A DNA stretch of 11,979 nt from Leucobacter sp. (lineage in GTDB: Bacteria; Actinomycetota; Actinomycetes; Actinomycetales; Microbacteriaceae). Both the position numbers and the translations under genes were made by a program. Shown piece by piece: positions 5,444 to 11,979 of the stretch. The notes beneath the pieces were generated by a model. The model had not been told where the DNA came from, searched no databases, and saw nothing but the letters and a program-made list of their open reading frames with translations. Within the stretch, counting starts at the first letter, position 1, and every line of letters begins with the position of its first letter. The DNA is taken from positions 1 through 11,979 of the forward strand of contig JAAZHL010000198.1 in assembly GCA_012510755.1 (NCBI GenBank), written 5' to 3'.

Positions 5444-7144
5444 ATGAAGCCACCCCGCCCGCTGCGCATGACCTTCGGCAAACGCGCCCGCAAAGACACC
5501 ATCGCGGGCGTGGTGCTGGGGGTCGAAAGCGTGCCAGACGGGCTGGCCCTGGGCGTGCTCGCCGGCGTCAACCCGCTCGCCGGGCTCTACGGCTACCTCT
5601 TCGGAATGGTCGGCGGGGCCGTCGCCACGAGCACGCCGATTCTCGCGGTGCAGGTGACCGGCGCAACCGCACTCATCGTCGCAGACACCCACCTCAGCCG
5701 ATTCTCTGACCCCGAACGCGCCCTCTTCACGCTCTCGATTCTCGCAGGGCTCTTCATGATCGCGGCCGGGGTGCTGAAACTCGGGCGGCTCTTGCGCTTC
5801 GTGTCGAGCGCAGTCATGGTCGGGTTCATCGCCGGCATCGGTGTGAACACCGTGCTCGGGCAACTCGGCAACTTCACCGGCTTCGAATCTGATGCCTCGA
5901 ACCGGCCGCTGCGTACGCTCGACCTGCTGGCACACATCTGGCAGGTGCACCTGCCCACCTTTGTTGTCGGCATCGTCACGCTGCTGCTGATCATCGCGCT
6001 CATGCGCACCTTCTTACGCGCCCTCGGCATGGTCGTCGCCATCATCATCGGCTCGGGGCTCACCTACGTGCTTGACCTGCAGGGATACACGGTCGCAACG
6101 GTCGGCGACGTGGCTGGCGACACGCTCGGCCTGCCCCTGCCCGCGTTGCCCACACTCGGCGTCGTCGCCGAACTGCTGGTGCCAGCTCTCGCTATTGCCT
6201 TCGTCGGTCTCGTGCAGGGCGCGGGCATTGCCACCGCGTTTCCTGACCCGGCAGGCAAACGGGCCAACCCGTCACGCGACTTCATCGCGCAGGGCATCGG
6301 CTCGGTCATCTCGGGCTTGTTTCGAGGTATGCCCGCAAGTGCATCAATGTCGGCCACCGCGCTCAACGCGCAGGCCGGCGCCCAAACGCGGGCCTCGCTC
6401 TTCATAGCGGGCGGAGTCATGACCGCCATTATGCTGCTGGCTGGCAACCTCGTCAGCTTCGTCTCGTTCCCGTCGCTTGCGGCGCTGCTCATGGTGGTCG
6501 GCTTTGGCACGATTCGCCCGCCGCTCATCATGCACACGATTCGCTCAGGCACGCTGCAAGCCACCGTTATGATCGCGACCTTCGTGCTGACCATCGTCAT
6601 GCCGGTGCACTTCGCGGTGCTGCTCGGGGTGGCATTCGCGGTCATCATCTTTGTCGTCGAGCAATCGCACCACCTCAAGGTGCGTCGACTGCAACTCGAC
6701 GGGGGAACATTCTTTCGCGAAGTTGACCCACCACGTGAAGTGCCCTCGGGCGAGGTCGTCATCTTGCAGCCATACGGCAACCTCTTCTTCGCGAGCGCAG
6801 CCGCACTGCGAGAACAACTGCCGCGCGTCAGGTCACACAGCCAAGACTCAGTCGTCATACTGCGACTTCGCGGCATAGATGACCTTGGAGTGAGCGTCTC
6901 GAAGATCCTCGTCGAGTATTCACAAAAACTCGCCGCGAAAGACTGCCGCCTCATCGTCAACGGCGGAGAACTGCTGTTCAAACAGATGCTGCGCTCGGGT
7001 GCGCTGCGAGAGATCGGACTCGACAACTTCTTCATGAGCGGTGAGTGGCAGGGCAAAACACTGGTGAAGGCGAACGTCGTGGCGCAGGCGTGGGTAGATG
7101 CGAGGATCGCTGCGCGGGCTGACGAGGGCTCGCAAAACGAATAG
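5444..7144 (+). CDS. SulP-family anion transporter with C-terminal STAS domain
   Basis: A 566-residue membrane transporter. The SulP signature K-D-T-I-A-G-V-V-L-G-V-E-S-V-P-D-G-L-A (18-35) and G-V-N-P-L-A-G-L-Y (41-49) is followed by about 10-12 hydrophobic segments to residue 405, including the family motif G-M-P-A-S-A-S-M-S-A-T-A-L-N-A-Q-A-G (295-312). A cytoplasmic STAS-like domain spans about 436-545, but its usual D-S/T-G phosphorylation-loop motif reads G-I-D-D-L-G-V-S-V-S here. SulP proteins carry sulfate, bicarbonate or dicarboxylates, and sequence alone does not decide which. Start: ATG at 5444 has GGAGGAG directly upstream (5434-5440); an in-frame ATG at 5303 would overlap hutI and lacks support. 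It lies 113 bp after hutI on the same strand, so read-through from the hut operon is possible. Confidence 0.9.
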   Translation: MKPPRPLRMTFGKRARKDTIAGVVLGVESVPDGLALGVLAGVNPLAGLYGYLFGMVGGAVATSTPILAVQVTGATALIVADTHLSRFSDPERALFTLSILAGLFMIAAGVLKLGRLLRFVSSAVMVGFIAGIGVNTVLGQLGNFTGFESDASNRPLRTLDLLAHIWQVHLPTFVVGIVTLLLIIALMRTFLRALGMVVAIIIGSGLTYVLDLQGYTVATVGDVAGDTLGLPLPALPTLGVVAELLVPALAIAFVGLVQGAGIATAFPDPAGKRANPSRDFIAQGIGSVISGLFRGMPASASMSATALNAQAGAQTRASLFIAGGVMTAIMLLAGNLVSFVSFPSLAALLMVVGFGTIRPPLIMHTIRSGTLQATVMIATFVLTIVMPVHFAVLLGVAFAVIIFVVEQSHHLKVRRLQLDGGTFFREVDPPREVPSGEVVILQPYGNLFFASAAALREQLPRVRSHSQDSVVILRLRGIDDLGVSVSKILVEYSQKLAAKDCRLIVNGGELLFKQMLRSGALREIGLDNFFMSGEWQGKTLVKANVVAQAWVDARIAARADEGSQNE

Positions 7145-7146
7145 CG

Positions 7147-7190
7147 CCGTTGCGCAGCGGCCTGCTTCGGTCTGCAGTGTCCTGCAACGG
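7147..7190. repeat. Short inverted repeat after the SulP gene
   Basis: CCGTTGC (7147-7153) and GCAACGG (7184-7190) can pair across a 30-nt loop, immediately after the SulP stop codon (7142-7144). There is no T-run downstream, so a terminator role is only possible, not shown. Confidence 0.3.
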
Positions 7191-7223
7191 GTCGCGGCAG
7201 TGCGTCGGCGAACGAAACCGACC

Positions 7224-7237
7224 AGAATGAACATGTG
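7224..7237 (+). promoter_or_regulatory. Possible -10 element for a leaderless ATPase transcript
   Basis: CAGAAT (7224-7229; one mismatch to TANNNT) ends 5 nt before the GTG start at 7235, and no Shine-Dalgarno is visible upstream. This spacing would place the transcript start on or next to the start codon, as in leaderless actinobacterial mRNAs. The -35 region (around TGCGTC, 7201-7206) is poor, so the call is tentative. Confidence 0.3.
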
Positions 7238-9367
7238 ACCAAATTTGCCCGCGCTGTGCGTTCGTACCCGCTCGTATTTGCGACCCTCGTCGTGGCGCTG
7301 TGCGGGTTGCTGCTGTCGCTCACCCCAGCTCGTGAAACCGTGCCGTGGTTTGTCGGCGGCTATGCGCTTGCTGTGGCGGCTTGGGAAGCCGCGAAAATGG
7401 TGCGCTCACTCATTCGCGGAAACTTCGGCCTCGACCTGCTGGCCGTCACCGCGATCACCGCCGCTGTGCTCGTTGGTGAACCGTGGGCCGCGCTCGTGGT
7501 GGTGCTGATGCTGACCGGAGGTGAGGCGCTCGAGCACTACGCTGAACGCCGGTCTCAGCGTGAACTTGTGGCGCTGCTGCAGCTGGCTCCTCGATATGCC
7601 GCGCGCGTGGCCCTGGGCCTCGCTGACGATGTCGCGGATTTGAGTGACGCAGTGGCTGGCGCAGCCGGTGCTGGTGCTGGTGTGGGTGCTGGTGCTGGTG
7701 TGGCCGGTACCCCGACGCTCGAAGAGATCCCTGTCGACAGCGTCAACATTGGTGATGTGCTGCTGGTGCGCCCGGGTGAAGTGGTGCCCGTCGACGCCGT
7801 GCTGCTTGACCCGGCAGCGACATTTGACGAGTCGTCACTGACCGGCGAAAGCCTGCCAGTCGAACGGGTCGCGGGCGAGGTCGTCGCGAGTGGGGCGCTC
7901 AACGGGGCGACAGCCATCTATCTGCGGGCGTCGTCGCTCGCCGCCGACAGCCAGTATCAACAGATCGTGGCGTTAGTCGCGCAGGCCCAGGCAAGCAAAG
8001 CCCCAACCGTGCGCTTGGCAGACCGATATGCGGTTCCGTTCACCCTGTTCGCGTTGGCGCTCGCAGCAGCGGCCTGGTATTTCAGTGGTGATGCGAGCCG
8101 ATTTGCCGAGGTGCTCGTCGTGGCCACGCCGTGCCCGCTGTTGATCGCGGCCCCCGTCGCGTTCTTGGGCGGCATGAGCCGGGCGGCGCGCAGTGGGCTC
8201 ATCGTGAAAAGCGGCGGTACCCTCGAACAACTCGCGCGCGTGCGCTCTGCAGCGTTTGATAAGACAGGCACACTGACGAGCGGACAGCCGGCGCTCACGC
8301 GAGTCGTGCTCGAAGACGGCTACTCGCGAGCGCAGCTGCTGCAACTGGCCGCAAGCGCTGAAACCTATTCGTCGCACGTGCTCGCAGCGTCGGTGGTGCG
8401 TGCGGCCAAGCACGAGGGCATCTCGATGCTCGCGGTGCAAGATGCGAGCGAGCACGCGACTCACGGTGTCGAGGCGGTGCTTGAGGAGCCGTATGACGCG
8501 CCGACGGGAGCGACGCCGGTCGGGGCCACGCCAGCCGGGGCCACACCTGAGCCGACTGACGGAGCTGTCGCGGACACGGCTGCCGAACCCGCGGTGCGTG
8601 CGGTGCCTGCGGTGCGTGCGGTGCGCACGGTGCGGGTGGGCAAACCCGACTGGGTCGCAGAGGCAGCACCAGGGCTCGAACGGGTTGCCCTCGGCACGGG
8701 TGAACTCGCAGTCTATGTGTCGCTGGGTGATCGGCCAGTGGGAGCCCTGATCATGCGCGATCACCTCAGACCAGAGGCAGCTGCCACTGTGGCGCAACTG
8801 CGAGAGCTGGGCATCACGCGCACGCTCATCGTGACGGGCGATGTTGCGCCCACAGCGCAGTCGGTCGCTGCCGAGGTGGGCATTACCGAGGTGCACGCTG
8901 AATGCTCGCCGGCAGACAAAGTGGCGATTGCTGCTTCGGTCCAGCCGCGGCCGCTGCTCATGACCGGTGACGGCTTGAACGATGCGCCGGTGCTCGCTGC
9001 TGCGGATGTTGGGTTTGCGATGGGCGCTCGAGGGGCCACGGCGGCAAGCGAATCTGCCGATGTAGTGAATCGTTTCGACAACTTTGCTGGGGTCGCCGCC
9101 GCTGTTCGCATTGGTCGCGACACCATGCGCATTGCGCTGCAGAGCATCTGGGCCGGCATACTGCTCAGCATTGCGCTCATGATCGTGGCAGCATTCGGCT
9201 ACCTGCCAGCGATTCTGGGGGCGTGGCTGCAAGAAGTGGTCGATCTGGTGGCGATTCTCGCAGCGCTCAGAGCGATCGGGCCGCGTGCCGAGCGCAAGTC
9301 GCACGCAACCGGGCCCGGTGCGCGCAAACCATTTACGGGTGAGGCAGCGGTGGTCGAGCGCAGCTAG
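7235..9367 (+). CDS. Heavy-metal-translocating P1B-type ATPase
   Basis: A 710-residue transition-metal pump that uses a phosphorylated-aspartate cycle to move a metal ion across the cytoplasmic membrane. Visible in order: N-terminal helices (about 10-95) without any CxxC heavy-metal-associated domain; actuator domain with L-T-G-E-S (202-206); TM6 motif A-T-P-C-P (297-301); phosphorylation site D-K-T-G-T-L-T (342-348, Asp342); nucleotide domain (about 360-510) with S-H-V in place of the usual His-Pro (H381, V382); hinge T-G-D-G-L-N-D-A-P (577-585); and C-terminal helices with Q-E-V-V-D-L-V-A-I-L (666-675). The TPC ion-binding triplet differs from CPC pumps and resembles the S/T-P-C class (P1B-4), so the metal cannot be named confidently. 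Two repeat-coded inserts lie at about 138-159 and 417-469. Start is GTG at 7235 without a clear ribosome-binding site. It ends 14 bp from the convergent iclR-type stop. Confidence 0.93.
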   Translation: MTKFARAVRSYPLVFATLVVALCGLLLSLTPARETVPWFVGGYALAVAAWEAAKMVRSLIRGNFGLDLLAVTAITAAVLVGEPWAALVVVLMLTGGEALEHYAERRSQRELVALLQLAPRYAARVALGLADDVADLSDAVAGAAGAGAGVGAGAGVAGTPTLEEIPVDSVNIGDVLLVRPGEVVPVDAVLLDPAATFDESSLTGESLPVERVAGEVVASGALNGATAIYLRASSLAADSQYQQIVALVAQAQASKAPTVRLADRYAVPFTLFALALAAAAWYFSGDASRFAEVLVVATPCPLLIAAPVAFLGGMSRAARSGLIVKSGGTLEQLARVRSAAFDKTGTLTSGQPALTRVVLEDGYSRAQLLQLAASAETYSSHVLAASVVRAAKHEGISMLAVQDASEHATHGVEAVLEEPYDAPTGATPVGATPAGATPEPTDGAVADTAAEPAVRAVPAVRAVRTVRVGKPDWVAEAAPGLERVALGTGELAVYVSLGDRPVGALIMRDHLRPEAAATVAQLRELGITRTLIVTGDVAPTAQSVAAEVGITEVHAECSPADKVAIAASVQPRPLLMTGDGLNDAPVLAAADVGFAMGARGATAASESADVVNRFDNFAGVAAAVRIGRDTMRIALQSIWAGILLSIALMIVAAFGYLPAILGAWLQEVVDLVAILAALRAIGPRAERKSHATGPGARKPFTGEAAVVERS
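7667..7702. repeat. Perfect 18-bp tandem duplication in the ATPase actuator domain
   Basis: GGTGCTGGTGCTGGTGTG occurs at 7667-7684 and again at 7685-7702, itself built from a GGTGCT hexamer. It encodes an Ala/Gly/Val loop (about residues 144-156 of the ATPase) between the membrane helices and the TGES-containing part of the actuator domain. In-frame slippage is the likely origin. Confidence 0.85.
8591..8635. repeat. Five tandem 9-bp repeats in the ATPase nucleotide domain
   Basis: Units GCGGTGCGT, GCGGTGCCT, GCGGTGCGT, GCGGTGCGC and ACGGTGCGG run without gaps and encode AVRAVPAVRAVRTVR (residues 453-467). Just upstream, a G-A-T-P-x-G-A-T-P-x-G-A-T-P segment (about 425-437) is likewise coded by an imperfect 15-bp repeat. 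Together they form a low-complexity insert in the nucleotide-binding domain. Confidence 0.85.
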
Positions 9368-9381
9368 CGGCGGCGCCTGGG

Positions 9382-10251
9382 CTACTCGGCAGCCGGCGGC
9401 CGCTTACCGTGAATCCGGGTTGAGAGCGTGTGTGCCGTGTCACGCACCTCAGAGACAAGGGCTGGCAGCTGATCCTCTGCTACATCTTCATCGCGAAACG
9501 TGACCGCGATGGCGGCCACCGGCCACTCACGGTGGTCGAGCACTGGCACGGCGACCGATGAGAAACCTGGCGTCACCGATCCTCGCTCAAGCGCGTATCC
9601 GCGGGTCTGTGACGCATCGAGCACCCGTCGCAGTGCCGAATAGCGATCAATCTCGGGTTCGCTGCTGCCGCGCTCGCCGCTACTGCTGCCGCCGTGGGGT
9701 TCGCTGCCACTGTCGGATCCGCTGCCACCGCGGAGCGCGAGGGAGTCGTGCCGGTGCACGAACGCGTCTTTGTTCGGAAACAGCGCCCGCACCTGCGCCT
9801 TCGGCATTGCGGCGAGAATCGCTCGGCCGCTCGCGGGGAGGTGGGCGGGCAGACGCACATTCACGTCCGACACCAGCGCGGGGGCGCCTGGCGCGCGCTC
9901 TTCGACGATGTAGAGCACGTCGCGGCCGTGCATGACGGCGAGATGGCCGCTGTAGCCGAGGCGGTTGACGAGCGCAGCGATGAGCGGGCGCCCGATGAGC
10001 GAGAGCGGCTCTTGCCGCGAGTAGGCCGAGCTGAGTTCGAACGCGGCCACACCGAGGCCATAGCGGCGCTGCTCAGGCAGATGCATCACGAAGCCGTGTT
10101 GCTGCATCGCCGAGAGCAGGTGGTAGACCGTTGAGCGCGGCAGCTCGAGCTTCGTCGCGATGATGCTGGCGGGCAGCGGACCGCGCGCGCCCGCGAGCAG
10201 GCTCAAAATGCGCAGCGTGTGTTCTGCCGCAGGCACCTTTGGCTGGGTCAT
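9382..10251 (-). CDS. hutR: IclR-family regulator, probable regulator of histidine utilisation
   Basis: A 289-residue regulator with an N-terminal winged helix-turn-helix (about residues 8-68: H-T-L-R-I-L-S-L-L-A, then P-R-S-T-V-Y-H-L-L recognition helix, Y-G-L-G wing end) and an IclR effector-binding domain (about 80-285: G-H-L-A-V-M-H-G-R-D-V-L-Y-I-V-E, L-P-A-H-L-P-A-S-G-R-A-I-L-A, R-G-Y-A, S-S-V-A-V-P-V). IclR proteins bind palindromic DNA as dimers or tetramers and sense small metabolites. The hutR assignment is inferred from its place 70 bp downstream of hutH on the same strand and from two matching palindromes at the hutU and hutH promoters. It is longer than the usual 250 or so residues because of a Gly/Ser-rich insert at 173-199. 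No proper Shine-Dalgarno precedes the ATG (GAAGG is only 1 nt away), hinting at a leaderless own transcript or coupling to hutH. Confidence 0.88.
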   Translation of the reverse strand: MTQPKVPAAEHTLRILSLLAGARGPLPASIIATKLELPRSTVYHLLSAMQQHGFVMHLPEQRRYGLGVAAFELSSAYSRQEPLSLIGRPLIAALVNRLGYSGHLAVMHGRDVLYIVEERAPGAPALVSDVNVRLPAHLPASGRAILAAMPKAQVRALFPNKDAFVHRHDSLALRGGSGSDSGSEPHGGSSSGERGSSEPEIDRYSALRRVLDASQTRGYALERGSVTPGFSSVAVPVLDHREWPVAAIAVTFRDEDVAEDQLPALVSEVRDTAHTLSTRIHGKRPPAAE

Positions 10252-10257
10252 GCCTTC

Positions 10258-10263
10258 AGCCTA
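10258..10263 (-). promoter_or_regulatory. Possible -10 element for the iclR-type gene
   Basis: On the minus strand TAGGCT fits TANNNT and ends 6 nt before the ATG at 10251. With no well-spaced Shine-Dalgarno, this would suit a leaderless transcript. The -35 region is not recognisable, and cotranscription with hutH is equally possible. Confidence 0.25.
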
Positions 10264-10284
10264 GTGAGTGGGTGGTCGGGCGCG

Positions 10285-10320
10285 GAGCCACCGCCCCGAG
10301 CGTGAGCCACCGCCCCGAGC
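10285..10320. repeat. 17-bp direct repeat between hutH and the iclR-type gene
   Basis: GAGCCACCGCCCCGAGC occurs at 10285-10301 and 10304-10320, separated by GT. The second copy ends 1 bp before the hutH stop codon. It fills half of the 70-bp gap between the two genes. It does not resemble the hut operator. It could be a recent duplication. Confidence 0.85.
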
Positions 10321-10321
10321 C

Positions 10322-11884
10322 TCAACCAAGTCGCGCACCGAGCCCGCGTTCTGCTGCGGCAACGGCCTGGCCGGTGACGACGAGTTCGTGGGCGCTCGCA
10401 ATATCGGGGCTCAAGAATCCGTCGGTGTCGGGCGCTGAGATTCGCGTGCGGAAGAGCTGGTGCACGGCCGTCGTCGCGGGTGACGGTGTGCCCTCGTTTG
10501 CGGCTAGCCTGAAGTCGAGCGCGCGGGTCGAGGTGAGCAGTTCGATGGCGATCACTCGGCTGAACCCGTCGATTGCGCGGCGCAGCTTGCGGCCGGCGTG
10601 CCAGCCCATCGACACGTGATCCTCTTGCATCGCAGACGAGGGGATCGAGTCCACCGACGCGGGTGCCGCGAGACGTTTGAGTTCGCTCACGATGCCGGCG
10701 GCGGTGTATTGCGCAATCATGAGCCCCGAGTCGAGCCCAGGGTCGGCGGCGAGAAACGGCGGAAGCCCGTGGTTGCGTGCCACGTCGAGAAAGCGGTCGG
10801 TGCGGCGTTCGCTGATTGAAGCGAGGTCGGCGACGGCGATCGCAAGAAAGTCGAGCACGTATGCGACGGGTGCGCCATGAAAGTTGCCGTTCGATTCGAC
10901 TCGCCCGTCGGGCAGTACCACGGGGTTGTCGATCGCAGAGCGCAATTCGGTTTCGGCGACGCGTGCCGCGTGGTCTGCGGTGTCGCGGGCGGCACCGTGC
11001 ACTTGGGGTGTGCAACGCAGCGAGTAGGCGTCTTGTACTCGGGTGAACTCACCTTTTCTGGGTTTGCCGGTTAAGTCAGAGTGTTCGAGGATCGCAGCAA
11101 TGTTTGCCGCCGAGACCGCCTGCCCTGGGTGGGGTCTGATCTCATGCAGTTCTGCGGCAAACACCGCGTCGGTTCCGGTGAGCGCTTCGACGCTCGCCGC
11201 CGCTGCGAGATCTGCCGCAACGAACAGGTGGCGCAGGTCGTGCAGTGCGAGGCACAGCGTGCCGAGCATGCCGTCGGTGCCGTTGATGAGCGCGAGCCCT
11301 TCCTTTTCGGCGAGCACGAGGGGCTCGATGCCTGCGGCCGCGAGCGCCTCGGCGGCCGCCAAGGGAGGGGTGTGGGCGTCGTCGTCGACGCGAACGTTTC
11401 CTTCGCCCATTAGCGTCAGGGCGCAGTGCGCGAGCGGGCTGAGGTCGCCCGAGCAGCCGAGCGAGCCGTATTCGTGCACGACGGGGGTGATGCCTGCGTT
11501 GATGATCGCGGCGTAGGTGAGCGCGACCTCGGGGCGTACGCCGGTGCGGCCGGTTGCGAGCGTGTTGAGGCGCAGCAGCATCAGCGCGCGCACGACTTCG
11601 CGCTCGACCTCGGGGCCTGAGCCTGCCGCGTGTGACCGAATGAGGCTGCGCTGTAATTGCTGACGTTTTTCGACCGCAATCTGCACTTTTGCGAGCGCCC
11701 CGAAGCCGGTCGAGACTCCGTAGTGTGGGCGGCTGTCGTTTGCGAGTTCGTCGATCATGCGGCGGCTGTCGGCGATGCGATCGAGCGCGGCGGGAGCGAT
11801 CCCGACACGGGCGTCGTGGCGTGCGACTGCGACGACGTCTTCGATCGTGAGGGGTGCTGCCCCGAGGGTCACGGTGGTGCTCAT
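10322..11884 (-). CDS. hutH: Histidine ammonia-lyase
   Basis: A 520-residue enzyme that removes ammonia from L-histidine to give trans-urocanate, the first step of histidine degradation, as a cytoplasmic homotetramer. Family motifs run through the whole length: H-Y-G-V-S-T-G-F-G (54-62, catalytic Tyr55), Q-x-S-L-I-R-S-H-A-A-G (78-88), the MIO-cofactor segment G-S-L-G-C-S-G-D-L-S-P-L-A-H (140-153), Q-D-A-Y-S-L-R-C-T-P-Q-V-H-G, D-N-P-V, G-N-F-H-G and the S-E-R-R-T-D-R helix. The cyclising tripeptide is Cys144-Ser145-Gly146 rather than the textbook Ala-Ser-Gly. GAGGTG lies about 10 nt before the ATG; an in-frame ATG 18 nt upstream is immediately followed by a stop. The operator at 11938-11955 is upstream, and the iclR-type gene follows 70 bp after its stop. 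Confidence 0.96.
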   Translation of the reverse strand: MSTTVTLGAAPLTIEDVVAVARHDARVGIAPAALDRIADSRRMIDELANDSRPHYGVSTGFGALAKVQIAVEKRQQLQRSLIRSHAAGSGPEVEREVVRALMLLRLNTLATGRTGVRPEVALTYAAIINAGITPVVHEYGSLGCSGDLSPLAHCALTLMGEGNVRVDDDAHTPPLAAAEALAAAGIEPLVLAEKEGLALINGTDGMLGTLCLALHDLRHLFVAADLAAAASVEALTGTDAVFAAELHEIRPHPGQAVSAANIAAILEHSDLTGKPRKGEFTRVQDAYSLRCTPQVHGAARDTADHAARVAETELRSAIDNPVVLPDGRVESNGNFHGAPVAYVLDFLAIAVADLASISERRTDRFLDVARNHGLPPFLAADPGLDSGLMIAQYTAAGIVSELKRLAAPASVDSIPSSAMQEDHVSMGWHAGRKLRRAIDGFSRVIAIELLTSTRALDFRLAANEGTPSPATTAVHQLFRTRISAPDTDGFLSPDIASAHELVVTGQAVAAAERGLGARLG

Positions 11885-11937
11885 GCAACGATTTCACCTC
11901 ATGGGGGAGCGCTTTCGCAGCAGCAGCACCTCAAACC

Positions 11938-11955
11938 CGTCTGGGATTACAGACG
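11938..11955 (-). promoter_or_regulatory. Probable HutR operator upstream of hutH
   Basis: On the hutH-coding strand this reads CGTCTGTAATCCCAGACG, identical to the hutU operator (2062-2079) at 15 of 18 positions and in the same orientation. It differs from the recalled HutR motif TCTGwwATwCCAGA at one central position. The 6-bp arms CGTCTG/CAGACG are perfectly complementary. It ends 53 bp before the hutH ATG. No confident -35/-10 pair was identified between the site and the start. Confidence 0.72.
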
Positions 11956-11979
11956 TGTACTCGAGGCGCGGCAGTACGC

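Noticed and set aside
6064..7323. Long antisense frame over the SulP gene (419 codons), and a similar one over the ATPase (7973-9304, 443 codons)
   Set aside because: Both are mirror frames of well-recognised membrane proteins. Their composition is Ser/Thr/Ala/Pro- or Arg/His-rich with no recognisable fold.

Overview
This is a GC-rich window with the codon bias, GTG start codons and protein types of an actinobacterium. The HutI has the HGNQ / CNPG(S/T)S(Y/F)T(S/T)SM signature I associate with high-GC Gram-positives. The general protein character suggests a Microbacteriaceae-like organism, but genus cannot be fixed from the window. No rRNA, tRNA, CRISPR array, phage gene or transposase was seen. 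It looks like a chromosomal metabolic region.

Layout. (1) At the left edge, reading out of the window on the minus strand, are the first 16 codons of a Rossmann-fold (GxG) oxidoreductase. (2) Divergent from it is a translationally coupled pair: a DUF4177-type small protein (156-344) and a four-helix DUF2165-type membrane protein (341-868). (3) A hairpin at 910-956 separates these from a convergent minus-strand pair: mscL (mechanosensitive channel) followed by a NUDIX hydrolase. (4) Positions 1885-2154 hold three tandem 27-bp units and a palindromic operator in front of hutU. (5) hutU (urocanase), a 31-bp-arm compound inverted repeat, hutI (imidazolonepropionase), a SulP-family anion transporter and a P1B-type metal ATPase all read plus. 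(6) An IclR-type regulator (probable hutR) and hutH (histidine ammonia-lyase) read minus from the right edge and meet the ATPase tail to tail, with 14 bp between stop codons.

The core is a histidine-utilisation locus. HutH makes urocanate from histidine, HutU makes imidazolonepropionate, and HutI makes N-formiminoglutamate. The three enzymes lie in two oppositely oriented blocks facing each other, with two transporter genes in between. The same 18-bp palindrome (15 of 18 positions identical, same orientation relative to the gene) lies upstream of hutU (2062-2079) and upstream of hutH (11938-11955). It fits the 14-bp TCTGwwATwCCAGA motif that I recall for the IclR-type HutR of Corynebacterium. 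This links the two separated blocks into one regulon, with the IclR gene next to hutH as the likely regulator. No formiminoglutamate hydrolase/deiminase (hutG/hutF) and no recognisable histidine permease are in the window.

Most unusual points: the shared operator with its decayed tandem copies before hutU; the large nested inverted repeat between hutU and hutI; Asn in place of the expected metal-binding Asp in HutI; a Cys-Ser-Gly MIO tripeptide in HutH; and expanding low-complexity inserts in several proteins, coded by short tandem DNA repeats in the ATPase and the NUDIX tail.
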